Assembly: GCF_001704635.1 (NCBI RefSeq)
Contig: NZ_MAXF01000130.1
Span: 1-64,000, forward strand
From: Streptomyces sparsogenes
Lineage (GTDB): Bacteria; Actinomycetota; Actinomycetes; Streptomycetales; Streptomycetaceae
Direction of reading: 5' to 3'
DNA: 64,000 bases
Shown here: positions 1 through 12,836 of the stretch, one piece after another
How positions within the stretch are numbered: the stretch's first letter is position 1
Layout: each line of letters opens with the position of its first letter
Notes under the pieces: generated by a model
What the model was told of the DNA's origin: nothing
What the model saw: only the letters and a program-made list of their open reading frames with translations
Databases searched by the model: none
Translations under genes and position numbers: made by a program

Positions 1-1155
1 GGGCAGATCCTGCTGCCCGGCCTGGTCGACCTCCACACCCATCTGCGCGAGCCCGGCCGCGAGGACTCCGAGACCGTCCTCACCGGCACCCGCGCGGCCG
101 CCGCCGGCGGTTACACCGCCGTCCACGCCATGGCCAACACCTTCCCGGTCGCCGACACCGCCGGCGTCGTCGAGCAGGTGTGGCGGCTCGGCAAGGAGTC
201 CGGCTACTGCGACGTCCAGCCGGTCGGCGCCGTCACCGTCGGGCTGGAGGGCAAGAAGCTCGCCGAGCTGGGCGCCATGCACGACTCCGCCGCCGGGGTG
301 CGGGTCTTCTCCGACGACGGCAAGTGCGTGGACGACGCCGTGATCATGCGCCGCGCCCTGGAGTACGTGAAGGCCTTCGACGGCGTCATCGCCCAGCACG
401 CCCAGGAGCCGCGGCTGACCGAGGGCGCCCAGATGAACGAGGGCGTGGTCTCCGCCGAGCTCGGCCTCGGCGGCTGGCCGGCCGTGGCCGAGGAGTCGAT
501 CATCGCCCGCGATGTGCTGCTCGCCGCCCACGTCGGCTCCCGCGTGCACATCTGCCACCTGTCCACCGCCGGCTCGGTCGAGATCGTCCGCTGGGCCAAG
601 TCCAAGGGCTGGAACGTCACCGCCGAGGTCACCCCGCACCACCTGCTGCTCACCGACGAGCTGGTGCGCTCCTACAACCCGGTCTACAAGGTGAACCCGC
701 CGCTGCGCACCGAGGCCGACGTCATGGCGCTGCGCGAGGCGCTCGCCGACGGCACCATCGACTGCGTCGCGACCGACCACGCCCCGCACCCCCACGAGGA
801 CAAGGACTGCGAGTGGGGCGCGGCGGCCATGGGCATGGTCGGCCTGGAGACCGCGCTGTCCGTCGTCCAGCACACCATGGTGGACACCGGCCTGCTGGAC
901 TGGGCGGGCGTCGCCGACCGGATGTCGCACCGCCCCTCGGCCATCGGCCGCCTGGCCGGCCACGGGCGCCCCATCGCCCCGGGGGAGCCCGCCAACCTCA
1001 CCCTCCTCGACTCCGCATACCGTGGTGTGGTGAACCCCGCGGGCTTCGCCTCCCGCAGCCGCAACACCCCCTACGAGGGCCGTGAACTGCCGGGCCGCGT
1101 GACGTACACCTTCCTGCGGGGCCGGGCGACGGTCGTGGACGGGAAACTGGCGTGA
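1..1155 (+). CDS. pyrC: Dihydroorotase PyrC (5' end outside window)
   Basis: Third step of de novo pyrimidine synthesis: reversible cyclisation of N-carbamoyl-aspartate to dihydroorotate, in the cytoplasm. The frame is open from the first base, so the gene is truncated by the window edge; about 384 residues are visible and I expect roughly 40 N-terminal residues to be missing. The metal-binding HTH of the amidohydrolase barrel is seen in LVDLHTHLRE (from base 22). Further metal ligands are seen in HICHLSTAG, VTPHHLLLTDE and CVATDHAPH. The length and the DHAPH motif fit the class I bacterial enzyme. The stop overlaps the start of the next gene by 4 nt, so it is the promoter-proximal visible member of the pyr operon. 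Confidence 0.97.
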   Translation, partial: GQILLPGLVDLHTHLREPGREDSETVLTGTRAAAAGGYTAVHAMANTFPVADTAGVVEQVWRLGKESGYCDVQPVGAVTVGLEGKKLAELGAMHDSAAGVRVFSDDGKCVDDAVIMRRALEYVKAFDGVIAQHAQEPRLTEGAQMNEGVVSAELGLGGWPAVAEESIIARDVLLAAHVGSRVHICHLSTAGSVEIVRWAKSKGWNVTAEVTPHHLLLTDELVRSYNPVYKVNPPLRTEADVMALREALADGTIDCVATDHAPHPHEDKDCEWGAAAMGMVGLETALSVVQHTMVDTGLLDWAGVADRMSHRPSAIGRLAGHGRPIAPGEPANLTLLDSAYRGVVNPAGFASRSRNTPYEGRELPGRVTYTFLRGRATVVDGKLA

Positions 1156-1766
1156 CACCTCTCATCAACGCGGCGGCGGGCTCCCTCGGGGGCCTCGCGG
1201 CCGAGCAGAAGTCCCAGGACGTGACGGACTGGGCGGCGCGCATCGGCTGGGTGGCCGGCCTGCTGCTCCTCATCGCGCTCGTCTACTGGCTGATGCGCGA
1301 GGGCTGGAAGTGGCGGGGCACGCTCCAGGGCGATCTGCCCGAGCTGCCGCAGGCCCCGGCGGAGCCCGGCCCGGCCCGGCTGGCCCTGTCGGGCCGCTAC
1401 CACGGCTCGACCACCGCCGGGCAGTGGCTCGACCGGATCGTCGCCCAGGGCCTGGGCACCCGCAGCCGCGCCGAGCTCACCCTGACCGAGCAGGGCCTCG
1501 CCGTCGTACGCCCCGGAGCGCGCGACTTCTTCATCCCGGCCGGGAGTCTGCGCGGCGCCCGGCTCGACAAGGGCATCGCCGGCAAGGTCCTCGCCGAGGG
1601 CGGGCTGCTGGTGATCACCTGGCAGCTGGGCGACCGTCTGATCGACTCCGGCTTCCGCTCCGACCACGCGGCCGAGCACACCGCGTGGGTGGACACCCTC
1701 ACCGAACTCTCCGGCGGCCCCAGCGACGCGGCCGCCCACCAGCACGACACGGAAGGCGCACGATGA
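1152..1766 (+). CDS. Membrane-anchored PH-like protein between pyrC and carA
   Basis: 204 residues starting at an ATG-or-GTG-type codon that overlaps the pyrC stop by 4 nt, and ending in an ATGA overlap with carA, so it is translationally coupled on both sides. One hydrophobic segment is visible near residues 35-52 (VAGLLLLIALVYWL). The rest is soluble and contains a beta-rich stretch (GLAVVRPGARDFFIPAGSLRGARLDKG is split here for description) reminiscent of bacterial PH-like domains. A gene of this kind sits in the Streptomyces pyr operon, as far as I recall, but its function is not established. The position inside the operon ensures co-expression with pyrimidine genes but does not prove a role in the pathway. 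Confidence 0.8.
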   Translation: MTPLINAAAGSLGGLAAEQKSQDVTDWAARIGWVAGLLLLIALVYWLMREGWKWRGTLQGDLPELPQAPAEPGPARLALSGRYHGSTTAGQWLDRIVAQGLGTRSRAELTLTEQGLAVVRPGARDFFIPAGSLRGARLDKGIAGKVLAEGGLLVITWQLGDRLIDSGFRSDHAAEHTAWVDTLTELSGGPSDAAAHQHDTEGAR

Positions 1767-2897
1767 CCACCTCCAACCGGGGACTGAACACGGCCCCCGC
1801 CGTCCTCGTCCTGGAGGACGGCCGCACCTTCCGCGGCCGGGCCTACGGGGCCGTGGGCGAAACCTTCGGCGAGGCGGTGTTCTCCACCGGCATGACCGGC
1901 TACCAGGAGACCCTGACCGACCCCTCGTACCACCGCCAGGTCGTCGTGATGACCGCGCCGCACGTCGGCAACACCGGCGTCAACGACGAGGACCCGGAGT
2001 CGAAGCGGATCTGGGTCGCCGGCTATGTGGTCCGCGACCCCGCCCGGGTGCCCTCCAACTGGCGCTCGCGCCGCACCCTGGACGAGGAGCTGGCCGCCCA
2101 GGGCGTCGTCGGCATCAGCGCCATCGACACCCGCGCCCTCACCCGCCACCTGCGCGAGCGCGGCGCCATGCGGGTCGGCATCTTCTCCGGCGAGGCGATC
2201 GCCGACGAGGCCGCGCTGCTGGCCAAGGTGCGGGCCGTGCCGCAGATGAAGGGCGCGGACCTCAGCGGCGAGGTCGCCACCACGGAGCGTTACGTCGTCC
2301 CCGCGATCGGCACCAAGAAGTTCACCGTCGCCGCGGTCGACCTCGGCATCAAGGGCATGACCCCGCACCGGATGGCCGAGCGCGGCATCGAGGTGCACGT
2401 GCTGCCGGCGAACGCCACGGTCGAGGACGTCTACGCGGTGAACCCGGACGGGGTGTTCTTCTCCAACGGGCCGGGCGACCCGGCCACCGCCGACCACCCC
2501 GTCTCCGTGATGCGCGCGGTCCTGGAGCGCGGCACCCCGCTGTTCGGCATCTGCTTCGGCAACCAGATCCTCGGCCGCGCGCTGGGCTTCGGCACCTACA
2601 AGCTGAAGTACGGCCACCGCGGCATCAACCAGCCGGTGCAGGACCGCACCACCGGCAAGGTCGAGGTCACCGCGCACAACCACGGCTTCGCCGTCGACGC
2701 CCCGCTGGACGGGCCCTCCGACACCCCCTACGGGCGGGTCGAGGTCTCCCACGTGTGCCTCAACGACAACGTGGTCGAGGGCCTCCAGCTGCTCGACCGT
2801 CCCGCGTTCAGCGTCCAGTACCACCCCGAGGCCGCCGCCGGCCCGCACGACGCGGCCTACCTGTTCGACCGCTTTGTCTCCCTGATGGAGGGCCAGC

Positions 2898-2905
<8 letters not shown>
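1763..2905 (+). CDS. carA: Carbamoyl-phosphate synthase small (glutaminase) subunit
   Basis: Hydrolyses glutamine and channels ammonia to CarB for carbamoyl phosphate, used by both the pyrimidine and arginine pathways. 380 residues, the usual length. The N-terminal small-subunit domain (FRGRAYGAVGETFGEAVFST) is followed by a class I glutamine amidotransferase domain from about residue 190. The nucleophile elbow GICFGNQ contains the catalytic Cys, and a C-terminal SVQYHPEA supplies the His-Glu pair. I chose the ATG at 1763 because it overlaps the preceding stop by 4 nt and gives the standard N-terminus; an upstream in-frame extension exists but is low-complexity and overlaps another gene. Ends 8 nt inside carB. 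Confidence 0.97.
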
Positions 2906-6209
<3,304 letters not shown>

Positions 6210-6218
6210 CCGCGCGGA

Positions 6219-6252
6219 GGGGGACGCCGGGCCCGTACGCCCGGCGTCCCCC
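6219..6252 (+). terminator. Strong stem-loop between carB and pyrD
   Basis: A perfect 14-bp inverted repeat, GGGGGACGCCGGGC (6219-6232) and its complement (6239-6252), with a 6-nt loop, starts 9 nt after the carB stop. There is no clear T tract, which is usual for Streptomyces terminators. It probably terminates or attenuates the pyrC-carB transcript, so pyrD-pyrF may have its own promoter in 6253-6423 or depend on read-through. Confidence 0.7.
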
Positions 6253-6423
6253 TGCCCCGGCGAGCCCTCCGGGCCGGAATCGCCCGGCTGGATCCTCCCG
6301 GCCGGGCCCGCTCAGCCGGGCCCTTTCGGCCGGGCGCCCGCTCGCCCGGGCCACCCGAGCCCTCGACCTCCCCTCCCGTGCCCCGCCTTCCGGCCCGGTG
6401 CGCGGACGCGCAGAAAGCCCGCC

Positions 6424-7565
<1,142 letters not shown>

Positions 7566-7569
<4 letters not shown>

Positions 7570-8417
7570 CCACCCCCTTCGGTACACGGCTGCGCCGCGC
7601 CATGGACGACCGCGGCCCGCTGTGCGTCGGCATCGACCCGCACGCCTCGCTGCTCGCCGACTGGGGGCTGGGGGACGACATCGCGGGCCTGGAGCGGTTC
7701 ACCCGCACGGTCGTGGACGCCCTCGCCGAGCGGGTCGCGGTCCTCAAGCCGCAGTCCGCGTTCTTCGAGCGCTTCGGCTCGCGCGGCATCGCCGTGCTGG
7801 AGCGGGCCGTCGCGGACGCCCGGGCCGCCGGGGCGCTGGTGCTCATGGACGCCAAGCGCGGCGACATCGGCTCCACCATGGCCGCGTACGCCGCCGCGTA
7901 CCTGGACCCCGGCAGCCCGCTGTTCTCGGACGCGGTGACCGTGAGCCCGTATCTGGGCTTCGGCTCGCTGCGCCCGGCGCTGGACGCGGCGCGGGCGAGC
8001 GGGGCGGGGGTCTTCGTGCTGGCGCTCACCTCCAACCCGGAGGGCGCCGAGGTGCAGCACGCCGTGCGGGCCGGTGGGGCGACGGTCGCCGCCACGGTGC
8101 TGGACCACCTCCGGGAGGAGAACGCGGACGAGGCCCGCGCGGGCCGCCTCGGCTCGTTCGGCGCGGTCGTCGGGGCCACCCTGGGCGGCGCGGCGGGGGA
8201 GGCGGGCGCGGATCTGGCGATCGGCGGGCCGCTGCTGGCTCCGGGCATCGGGGCCCAGGGCGCGACGCCCGCGGACCTGCCCGAGGTCTTCGGCGCGGCG
8301 GTGCGAAATGTGCTCCCGAGCGTCAGCCGGGGGGTGCTCCGGCACGGTCCCGACCCGGCTTCGCTGGCCGAGGCGGCGCTCCGAATGGCTGATCAAGTGC
8401 GCGCTGTGGCCGAATAA
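7566..8417 (+). CDS. pyrF: Orotidine 5'-phosphate decarboxylase
   Basis: Final step to UMP: decarboxylation of OMP. 283 residues; the ATG at 7566 overlaps the pyrD stop by 4 nt and is followed by the expected N-terminus. The long (type 2) family signature is present: CVGIDPHASLLADWG near the start, VLKPQSAFFERFGSRG, and the catalytic Asp-Lys stretch LMDAKRGDIGSTMAAYA around residues 95-111. The end of the gene is the end of the pyr cluster; the next gene begins 204 nt on and is functionally unrelated. Confidence 0.97.
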
Positions 8418-8555
8418 CCGGGGTGTTTTGCCCCTAAATGTCCAAGTCGAGCGAGTCTGACCAGGACTTTTCGTCTGTTCTCGCTGACTGGAGCGGAATG
8501 GGCCGCTAGTCTCCGACGAGAGCGAACGCGCTGCTGCGTTGCGCGTTGCTCCCCA

Positions 8556-8581
8556 GGTGAGGGGCGACTAGGTTCCTCACC
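8556..8581 (+). promoter_or_regulatory. Leader stem-loop upstream of the IHF gene
   Basis: The 204-nt gap between pyrF and the IHF gene contains GGTGAGG (8556-8562) and CCTCACC (8575-8581), a 7-bp inverted repeat with a 12-nt loop, 40 nt before the GTG start. It could be a leader structure or an operator. No convincing -35/-10 pair was identified, although the gap must hold the promoter because the upstream operon ends here. Confidence 0.35.
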
Positions 8582-8621
8582 GGTCCGTATCCGACAGTTC
8601 GACATCCGAGGTGACGTAGGC

Positions 8622-8945
8622 GTGGCTCTTCCGCCCCTTACCCCTGAACAGCGCGCAGCCGCGCTCGAAAAGGCCGCCGCGGCTCGCCGGGAGCGCGCCG
8701 AGGTCAAGAATCGGCTCAAGCACTCCGGCGCGTCCCTGCACGAGGTCATCAAGCAGGGCCAGGAGAACGATGTCATCGGCAAGATGAAGGTGTCCGCTCT
8801 CCTGGAGTCCCTGCCTGGCGTCGGCAAGGTCCGCGCCAAGCAGATCATGGAGCGGCTCGGCATCTCCGAGAGCCGTCGTGTCCGCGGTCTGGGCTCCAAC
8901 CAGATCGCATCGCTTGAGCGCGAGTTCGGCGGCGCCGCCAACTGA
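8622..8945 (+). CDS. Actinobacterial integration host factor (sIHF/mIHF)
   Basis: 107 residues with a GTG start. Nucleoid-associated DNA-bending protein unrelated to the HU/IHF alpha-beta fold. The basic N-terminal helix (KAAAARRERAEVKNRLK) is followed by a helix-two-turn-helix with LESLPGVGKVRAKQIMERLG, in which GVGK makes the backbone contacts typical of HhH/H2TH DNA binders. The RRVRGLGSNQ loop near residue 88 is also characteristic. Mycobacterial homologues extend much further at the N-terminus; the Streptomyces form is about this length. It precedes gmk by 38 nt and is likely co-transcribed with it. IHF proteins of this type affect sporulation and antibiotic production in Streptomyces. 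Confidence 0.95.
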   Translation: MALPPLTPEQRAAALEKAAAARRERAEVKNRLKHSGASLHEVIKQGQENDVIGKMKVSALLESLPGVGKVRAKQIMERLGISESRRVRGLGSNQIASLEREFGGAAN

Positions 8946-8983
8946 CGTTTCCAGGCACTCCCGGGAACCTGGATAATCGCTGC

Positions 8984-9577
8984 ATGGCAGCACACTCTCG
9001 GGGGGCGACCCCCGTACCCCCGGACGCACGTCCGCGGCTGACCGTGCTCTCCGGCCCTTCCGGGGTCGGCAAGAGCACGGTCGTCGCTCATATGCGCAAA
9101 GCACACCCCGAGGTGTGGCTCTCCGTCTCCGCCACCACGCGCAAGCCGCGACCCGGCGAGCGCCACGGTGTCCAGTACTTCTTCGTGGACGACGGGGAGT
9201 TCGACAAGCTCATCGCCAACGGTGAGCTGCTGGAGTGGGCCGAGTTCGCGGGCAACCGCTACGGCACCCCGCGCGAGGCGGTCCAGGACCGCCTCGCCGC
9301 CGGCGAGCCGGTGCTGCTGGAGATCGACCTGCAGGGCGCCCGCCAGGTCCGCGAGTCCATGCCGGACGCCCAGCTGGTCTTCCTCGCCCCGCCGAGCTGG
9401 GAGGAGCTGGTCCGCCGGCTCACCGGCCGGGGCACCGAGCCGCCCGAGGTGATCGAGCGGCGTCTCGAGGCCGCGACGACCGAGCTGGCCGCCGAGCCGG
9501 AGTTCGATGTGACCTTGGTCAATACCTCCGTCGAGGGCGTGGCGCAAGAGCTGCTAACCTTGATGCGAGTCGTTTGA
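8984..9577 (+). CDS. gmk: Guanylate kinase
   Basis: Phosphorylates GMP to GDP. 197 residues. The P-loop LSGPSGVGKSTV is at about residues 24-35, followed by SATTRKPRPGERHGVQYFFV (the GMP-binding segment), EWAEFAGNRYGTP, and the lid/Walker-B-like LLEIDLQGARQV. The N-terminus carries about 15 poorly conserved residues before the core, so the start could be slightly further in. It lies between the IHF gene and rpoZ, the usual actinobacterial order; a 105-nt gap follows before rpoZ. Confidence 0.96.
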   Translation: MAAHSRGATPVPPDARPRLTVLSGPSGVGKSTVVAHMRKAHPEVWLSVSATTRKPRPGERHGVQYFFVDDGEFDKLIANGELLEWAEFAGNRYGTPREAVQDRLAAGEPVLLEIDLQGARQVRESMPDAQLVFLAPPSWEELVRRLTGRGTEPPEVIERRLEAATTELAAEPEFDVTLVNTSVEGVAQELLTLMRVV

Positions 9578-9682
9578 TCTTCGCTGGTATCCACCGCCCT
9601 GAAGGCCGCAGCGGTACTCACGGCGCGGGCCGCCACCGATCGAATTTCTCAACTTCTTCATCACCCCTTCGGAAGGCAGAGA

Positions 9683-9955
9683 GTGTCCTCTTCCATCACC
9701 GCGCCCGAGGGCATCATCAACCCGCCGATTGATGAGCTGCTCGAGGCCACCGACTCCAAGTACAGCCTGGTGATCTACGCGGCCAAGCGCGCCCGCCAGA
9801 TCAACGCGTACTACTCGCAGCTCGGCGAGGGCCTGCTCGAGTACGTCGGCCCGCTGGTGGACACCCACGTCCACGAGAAGCCGCTGTCGATCGCGCTCCG
9901 CGAGATCAACGCCGGTCTGCTGACCTCCGAGGCCATCGAGGGCCCGGCGCAGTAG
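9683..9955 (+). CDS. rpoZ: RNA polymerase omega subunit
   Basis: 90 residues, GTG start preceded by GGAAGG. Omega assists beta' folding and assembly of RNA polymerase. The conserved PPIDELLEATDSKYSLVIYAAKRARQ is interrupted here for brevity as PPIDELL and SLVIYAAKRARQIN, placed at residues 13-43. The actinobacterial-type C-terminal part KPLSIALREINAG is also visible. A strong stem-loop follows 12 nt after the stop. Confidence 0.96.
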   Translation: MSSSITAPEGIINPPIDELLEATDSKYSLVIYAAKRARQINAYYSQLGEGLLEYVGPLVDTHVHEKPLSIALREINAGLLTSEAIEGPAQ

Positions 9956-9966
9956 TCGACACCTCC

Positions 9967-10005
9967 CACCACGGGCCCGGCGGCACCCCCGCCGGGCCCG
10001 TGGTG
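9967..10005 (+). terminator. Stem-loop after rpoZ
   Basis: CACCACGGGCCCGGCGG (9967-9983) pairs perfectly with 9989-10005 across a 5-nt loop, giving a 17-bp stem 12 nt after the rpoZ stop. It probably ends the IHF-gmk-rpoZ transcript before coaBC. Confidence 0.75.
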
Positions 10006-10049
10006 TGTCATGGGTACGTACACGAGGGAGCTGCGGGGAGAGGCGAGCG

Positions 10050-11258
10050 ATGGACAAGCCCAAGGTCGTCCTGGGGGTCAGCGGCGGGATCGCCGCCTAC
10101 AAGGCGTGCGAGCTGCTGCGCCGCCTCACCGAGTCCGGGCACGAGGTGCGGGTCGTACCGACCGCCTCGGCGCTCCACTTCGTCGGGGAGGCGACCTGGT
10201 CGGCCCTGTCCGGCAACCCGGCCACCACCGAGGTCTGGGAGTCCGTCCACGAGGTGCCGCACGTACGCATCGGCCAGTCCGCGGACCTGGTCGTGGTCGC
10301 CCCCGCCACCGCCGACCTGCTCGCCAAGGCCGCCCACGGCCTCGCCGACGACCTGCTCACCAACACCCTGCTGACCGCCCGCTGTCCGGTCGTCTTCGCG
10401 CCCGCCATGCACACCGAGATGTGGGAGCACCCGGCCACCCGGGAGAACGTGGCCACGCTGCGCCGCCGCGGGGCCGTCGTCATCGAGCCCGCCGTCGGGC
10501 GGCTGACCGGCGTGGACACCGGCAAGGGCCGGCTGCCCGACCCCGGCGAGATCTTCGAGGTATGCCGCCGGGTGCTCGCCCGCGGCACCGCGGAACAGCG
10601 GCTCGACCTCGCCGGCCGCCATGTCGTGGTGAGCGCGGGGGGCACCCGCGAGCCCCTGGACCCGGTGCGCTTCCTCGGCAACCGCTCCTCCGGCAAGCAG
10701 GGCTACGCCCTGGCCCGGGCCGCCGTCGCCCGCGGGGCCAGGGTGACCTTGGTCTCGGCCAACAGCGAGCTGCCCGACCCGGCCGGGGCCGATGTGGTGC
10801 GCGTGGGCACCGCCGTGCAGCTGCGCGAGGCGGTGGTCAAGGCCGCCGCGGAGGCCGACGCCGTGGTGATGGCCGCGGCCGTCGCCGACTTCCGGCCCGC
10901 CCGGTACGCCGAGGGGAAGATCAAGAAGCGGGACGGGCACGAGCCCGACCCCATCGCCCTGGTCCGCAACCCGGACGTGCTCGCCGAGATCTCCGCCGAC
11001 CGCGCCCGGCCCGGGCAGGTCGTGGTCGGTTTCGCCGCCGAGACCGACGACGTGCTCGCCAACGGACGCGCCAAGCTCGCCCGCAAGGGCTGTGACCTGC
11101 TGGTCGTCAATGAGGTGGGGGAGCACAAGACCTTCGGCGCCGAGGCCAGCGAGGCCGTGGTCCTGGCCTCCGACGGCACCGAGACGCCGGTGCCCTACGG
11201 GCCCAAGGAGGTCCTCGCCGACACGGTCTGGGACCTGGTGGCCCGGCGCCTGGCCTGA
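10050..11258 (+). CDS. coaBC: Bifunctional phosphopantothenoylcysteine decarboxylase / synthetase
   Basis: Two consecutive steps of coenzyme A synthesis. 402 residues. CoaC (flavoprotein decarboxylase) occupies residues 1 to about 185, with LGVSGGIAAYKACELLRRL at the N-terminus, the FMN/substrate loop and PAMHTEMW. CoaB (synthetase) follows, with VVSAGGTREPLDPVRFLGNR and SSGKQG around residue 195, AAAVADFRP and the KIKK loop. I use the ATG at 10050 because it is preceded by GGGAGAGGCGAG and gives the canonical N-terminus; an upstream in-frame ATG would add 15 residues without conserved sequence. Confidence 0.96.
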   Translation: MDKPKVVLGVSGGIAAYKACELLRRLTESGHEVRVVPTASALHFVGEATWSALSGNPATTEVWESVHEVPHVRIGQSADLVVVAPATADLLAKAAHGLADDLLTNTLLTARCPVVFAPAMHTEMWEHPATRENVATLRRRGAVVIEPAVGRLTGVDTGKGRLPDPGEIFEVCRRVLARGTAEQRLDLAGRHVVVSAGGTREPLDPVRFLGNRSSGKQGYALARAAVARGARVTLVSANSELPDPAGADVVRVGTAVQLREAVVKAAAEADAVVMAAAVADFRPARYAEGKIKKRDGHEPDPIALVRNPDVLAEISADRARPGQVVVGFAAETDDVLANGRAKLARKGCDLLVVNEVGEHKTFGAEASEAVVLASDGTETPVPYGPKEVLADTVWDLVARRLA

Positions 11259-11502
11259 CCGGTCCCGTCCCTCCGGCCGGTTCGGGCCATCGGAGGGAAT
11301 GACATTTTCCTGCCTCCCCGGCAAGGCTGAATTTCCGGTCAGGCCGGGGTATGTTCCAGGTCACGGCCTGCCCGTCCTGTGGGACGGGGATGCTCGACCG
11401 GCCCACCCGCCGGATAAACTGGCCGAGGAACCGCACCGGGCGCAGCTCCCGGGCGGTCCCAACCATGATCAGCCAGCAGCCGCTGCAACCCCAGGGAGCG
11501 AT

Positions 11503-12711
11503 GTGTCCCGCCGCCTGTTCACCTCGGAATCAGTGACCGAGGGTCACCCCGACAAGATCGCTGACCAGATCAGCGACACCATCCTCGACGCGCTCCTCAA
11601 GGAGGACCCGACCTCCCGGGTCGCCGTCGAGACCCTGATCACCACCGGCCTGGTGCACGTGGCCGGCGAGGTGACGACCAAGGCGTACGCACCGATCGCC
11701 ACGCTGGTGCGCAACAAGATCCTCGAGATCGGTTACGACTCGTCGAAGAAGGGCTTCGACGGAGCCTCGTGCGGCGTCTCGGTGTCCATCGGCTCCCAGT
11801 CGCCGGACATCGCGCAGGGTGTGGACTCGGCCTACGAGGCCCGGGTCGAGGGTGACGAGGACGAGCTGGACAAGCAGGGCGCGGGCGACCAGGGCCTGAT
11901 GTTCGGCTACGCCTGCGACGAGACCCCCGAGCTGATGCCGCTGCCGATCTCCCTGGCCCACCGGCTCTCCCGCCGCCTCTCCGAGGTCCGCAAGAACGGC
12001 ACCATCCCCTACCTGCGGCCCGACGGCAAGACTCAGGTCACCATCGAGTACGACGGCAACAAGCCGGTCCGCCTGGACACCGTGGTCGTCTCCTCGCAGC
12101 ACGCCTCCGACATCGACCTGGAATCGCTGCTGGCACCGGACATCCGGGAGTTCGTGGTCGAGCACGTGCTGAACCAGCTCTTCGAGGACGGCATCAAGCT
12201 GGACACCGAGGGCTACCGCCTGCTGGTCAACCCCACCGGACGGTTCGAGATCGGCGGCCCCATGGGCGACGCCGGCCTCACCGGCCGGAAGATCATCATC
12301 GACACGTACGGCGGCATGGCCCGCCACGGCGGCGGCGCCTTCTCCGGCAAGGACCCGTCCAAGGTCGACCGCTCCGCCGCGTACGCCATGCGCTGGGTCG
12401 CGAAGAACGTCGTCGCGGCCGGCCTGGCCACGCGCTGCGAGGTGCAGGTCGCCTACGCGATCGGCAAGGCCGAGCCGGTCGGCCTGTTCGTCGAGACCTT
12501 CGGCACGGCCACGATCGACCACGAGAAGATCGAGAAGGCCATCTCCGAGGTCTTCGACCTCCGCCCGGCCGCCATCATCCGCGACCTGGACCTGCTGCGC
12601 CCGATCTACGCCGAGACGGCGGCGTACGGCCACTTCGGCCGCGAGCTGCCGGACTTCACCTGGGAGCGCACCGACCGCGTGGACGCGCTCCGCGCGGCGG
12701 CGGGGCTGTAA
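11503..12711 (+). CDS. metK: S-adenosylmethionine synthetase
   Basis: Makes S-adenosylmethionine from methionine and ATP. 402 residues from the GTG at 11503, preceded by CAGGGAGC. Motifs: SESVTEGHPDKIADQISD at the N-terminus (ATP/K+ binding), GEVTTKAY, the GAGDQGLMFGYACDE loop over the active site, and GGGAFSGKDPSKVDRSAAY (P-loop-like, residues about 270-290). The reading frame is open for 410 nt upstream, but that part overlaps coaBC and has no conserved sequence. SAM supply from this gene influences secondary metabolism in Streptomyces. The 244-nt gap before it should hold its promoter; I see no SAM riboswitch there. Confidence 0.97.
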   Translation: MSRRLFTSESVTEGHPDKIADQISDTILDALLKEDPTSRVAVETLITTGLVHVAGEVTTKAYAPIATLVRNKILEIGYDSSKKGFDGASCGVSVSIGSQSPDIAQGVDSAYEARVEGDEDELDKQGAGDQGLMFGYACDETPELMPLPISLAHRLSRRLSEVRKNGTIPYLRPDGKTQVTIEYDGNKPVRLDTVVVSSQHASDIDLESLLAPDIREFVVEHVLNQLFEDGIKLDTEGYRLLVNPTGRFEIGGPMGDAGLTGRKIIIDTYGGMARHGGGAFSGKDPSKVDRSAAYAMRWVAKNVVAAGLATRCEVQVAYAIGKAEPVGLFVETFGTATIDHEKIEKAISEVFDLRPAAIIRDLDLLRPIYAETAAYGHFGRELPDFTWERTDRVDALRAAAGL

Positions 12712-12776
12712 GGCCTCCTGGAGGGGCTGTAAGGCCCTTCTGCTTTCGCCTCTCCGCTTGCGCGCCTTTCGCATCG

Positions 12777-12811
12777 GACACCGGCCCGGGCACCACGCCC
12801 GGGCCGGTGTC
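12777..12811 (+). terminator. Stem-loop between metK and priA
   Basis: GACACCGGCCCGGGC (12777-12791) pairs perfectly with GCCCGGGCCGGTGTC (12797-12811) over a 5-nt loop, 65 nt after metK and 25 nt before the priA start. Likely a metK terminator. Confidence 0.75.
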
Positions 12812-12836
12812 CGTGTCTTCTGCTAAGACTGAAGCT

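Noticed and set aside
11259..11502. SAM riboswitch upstream of metK
   Set aside because: No SAM-I, SAM-II or SAM-III conserved core could be matched by eye.
12703..12740. Short direct duplication GGGGCTGTAAGGCC around the metK stop codon
   Set aside because: Real but tiny (two copies, about 25 bp apart), with no sign of function beyond local slippage.
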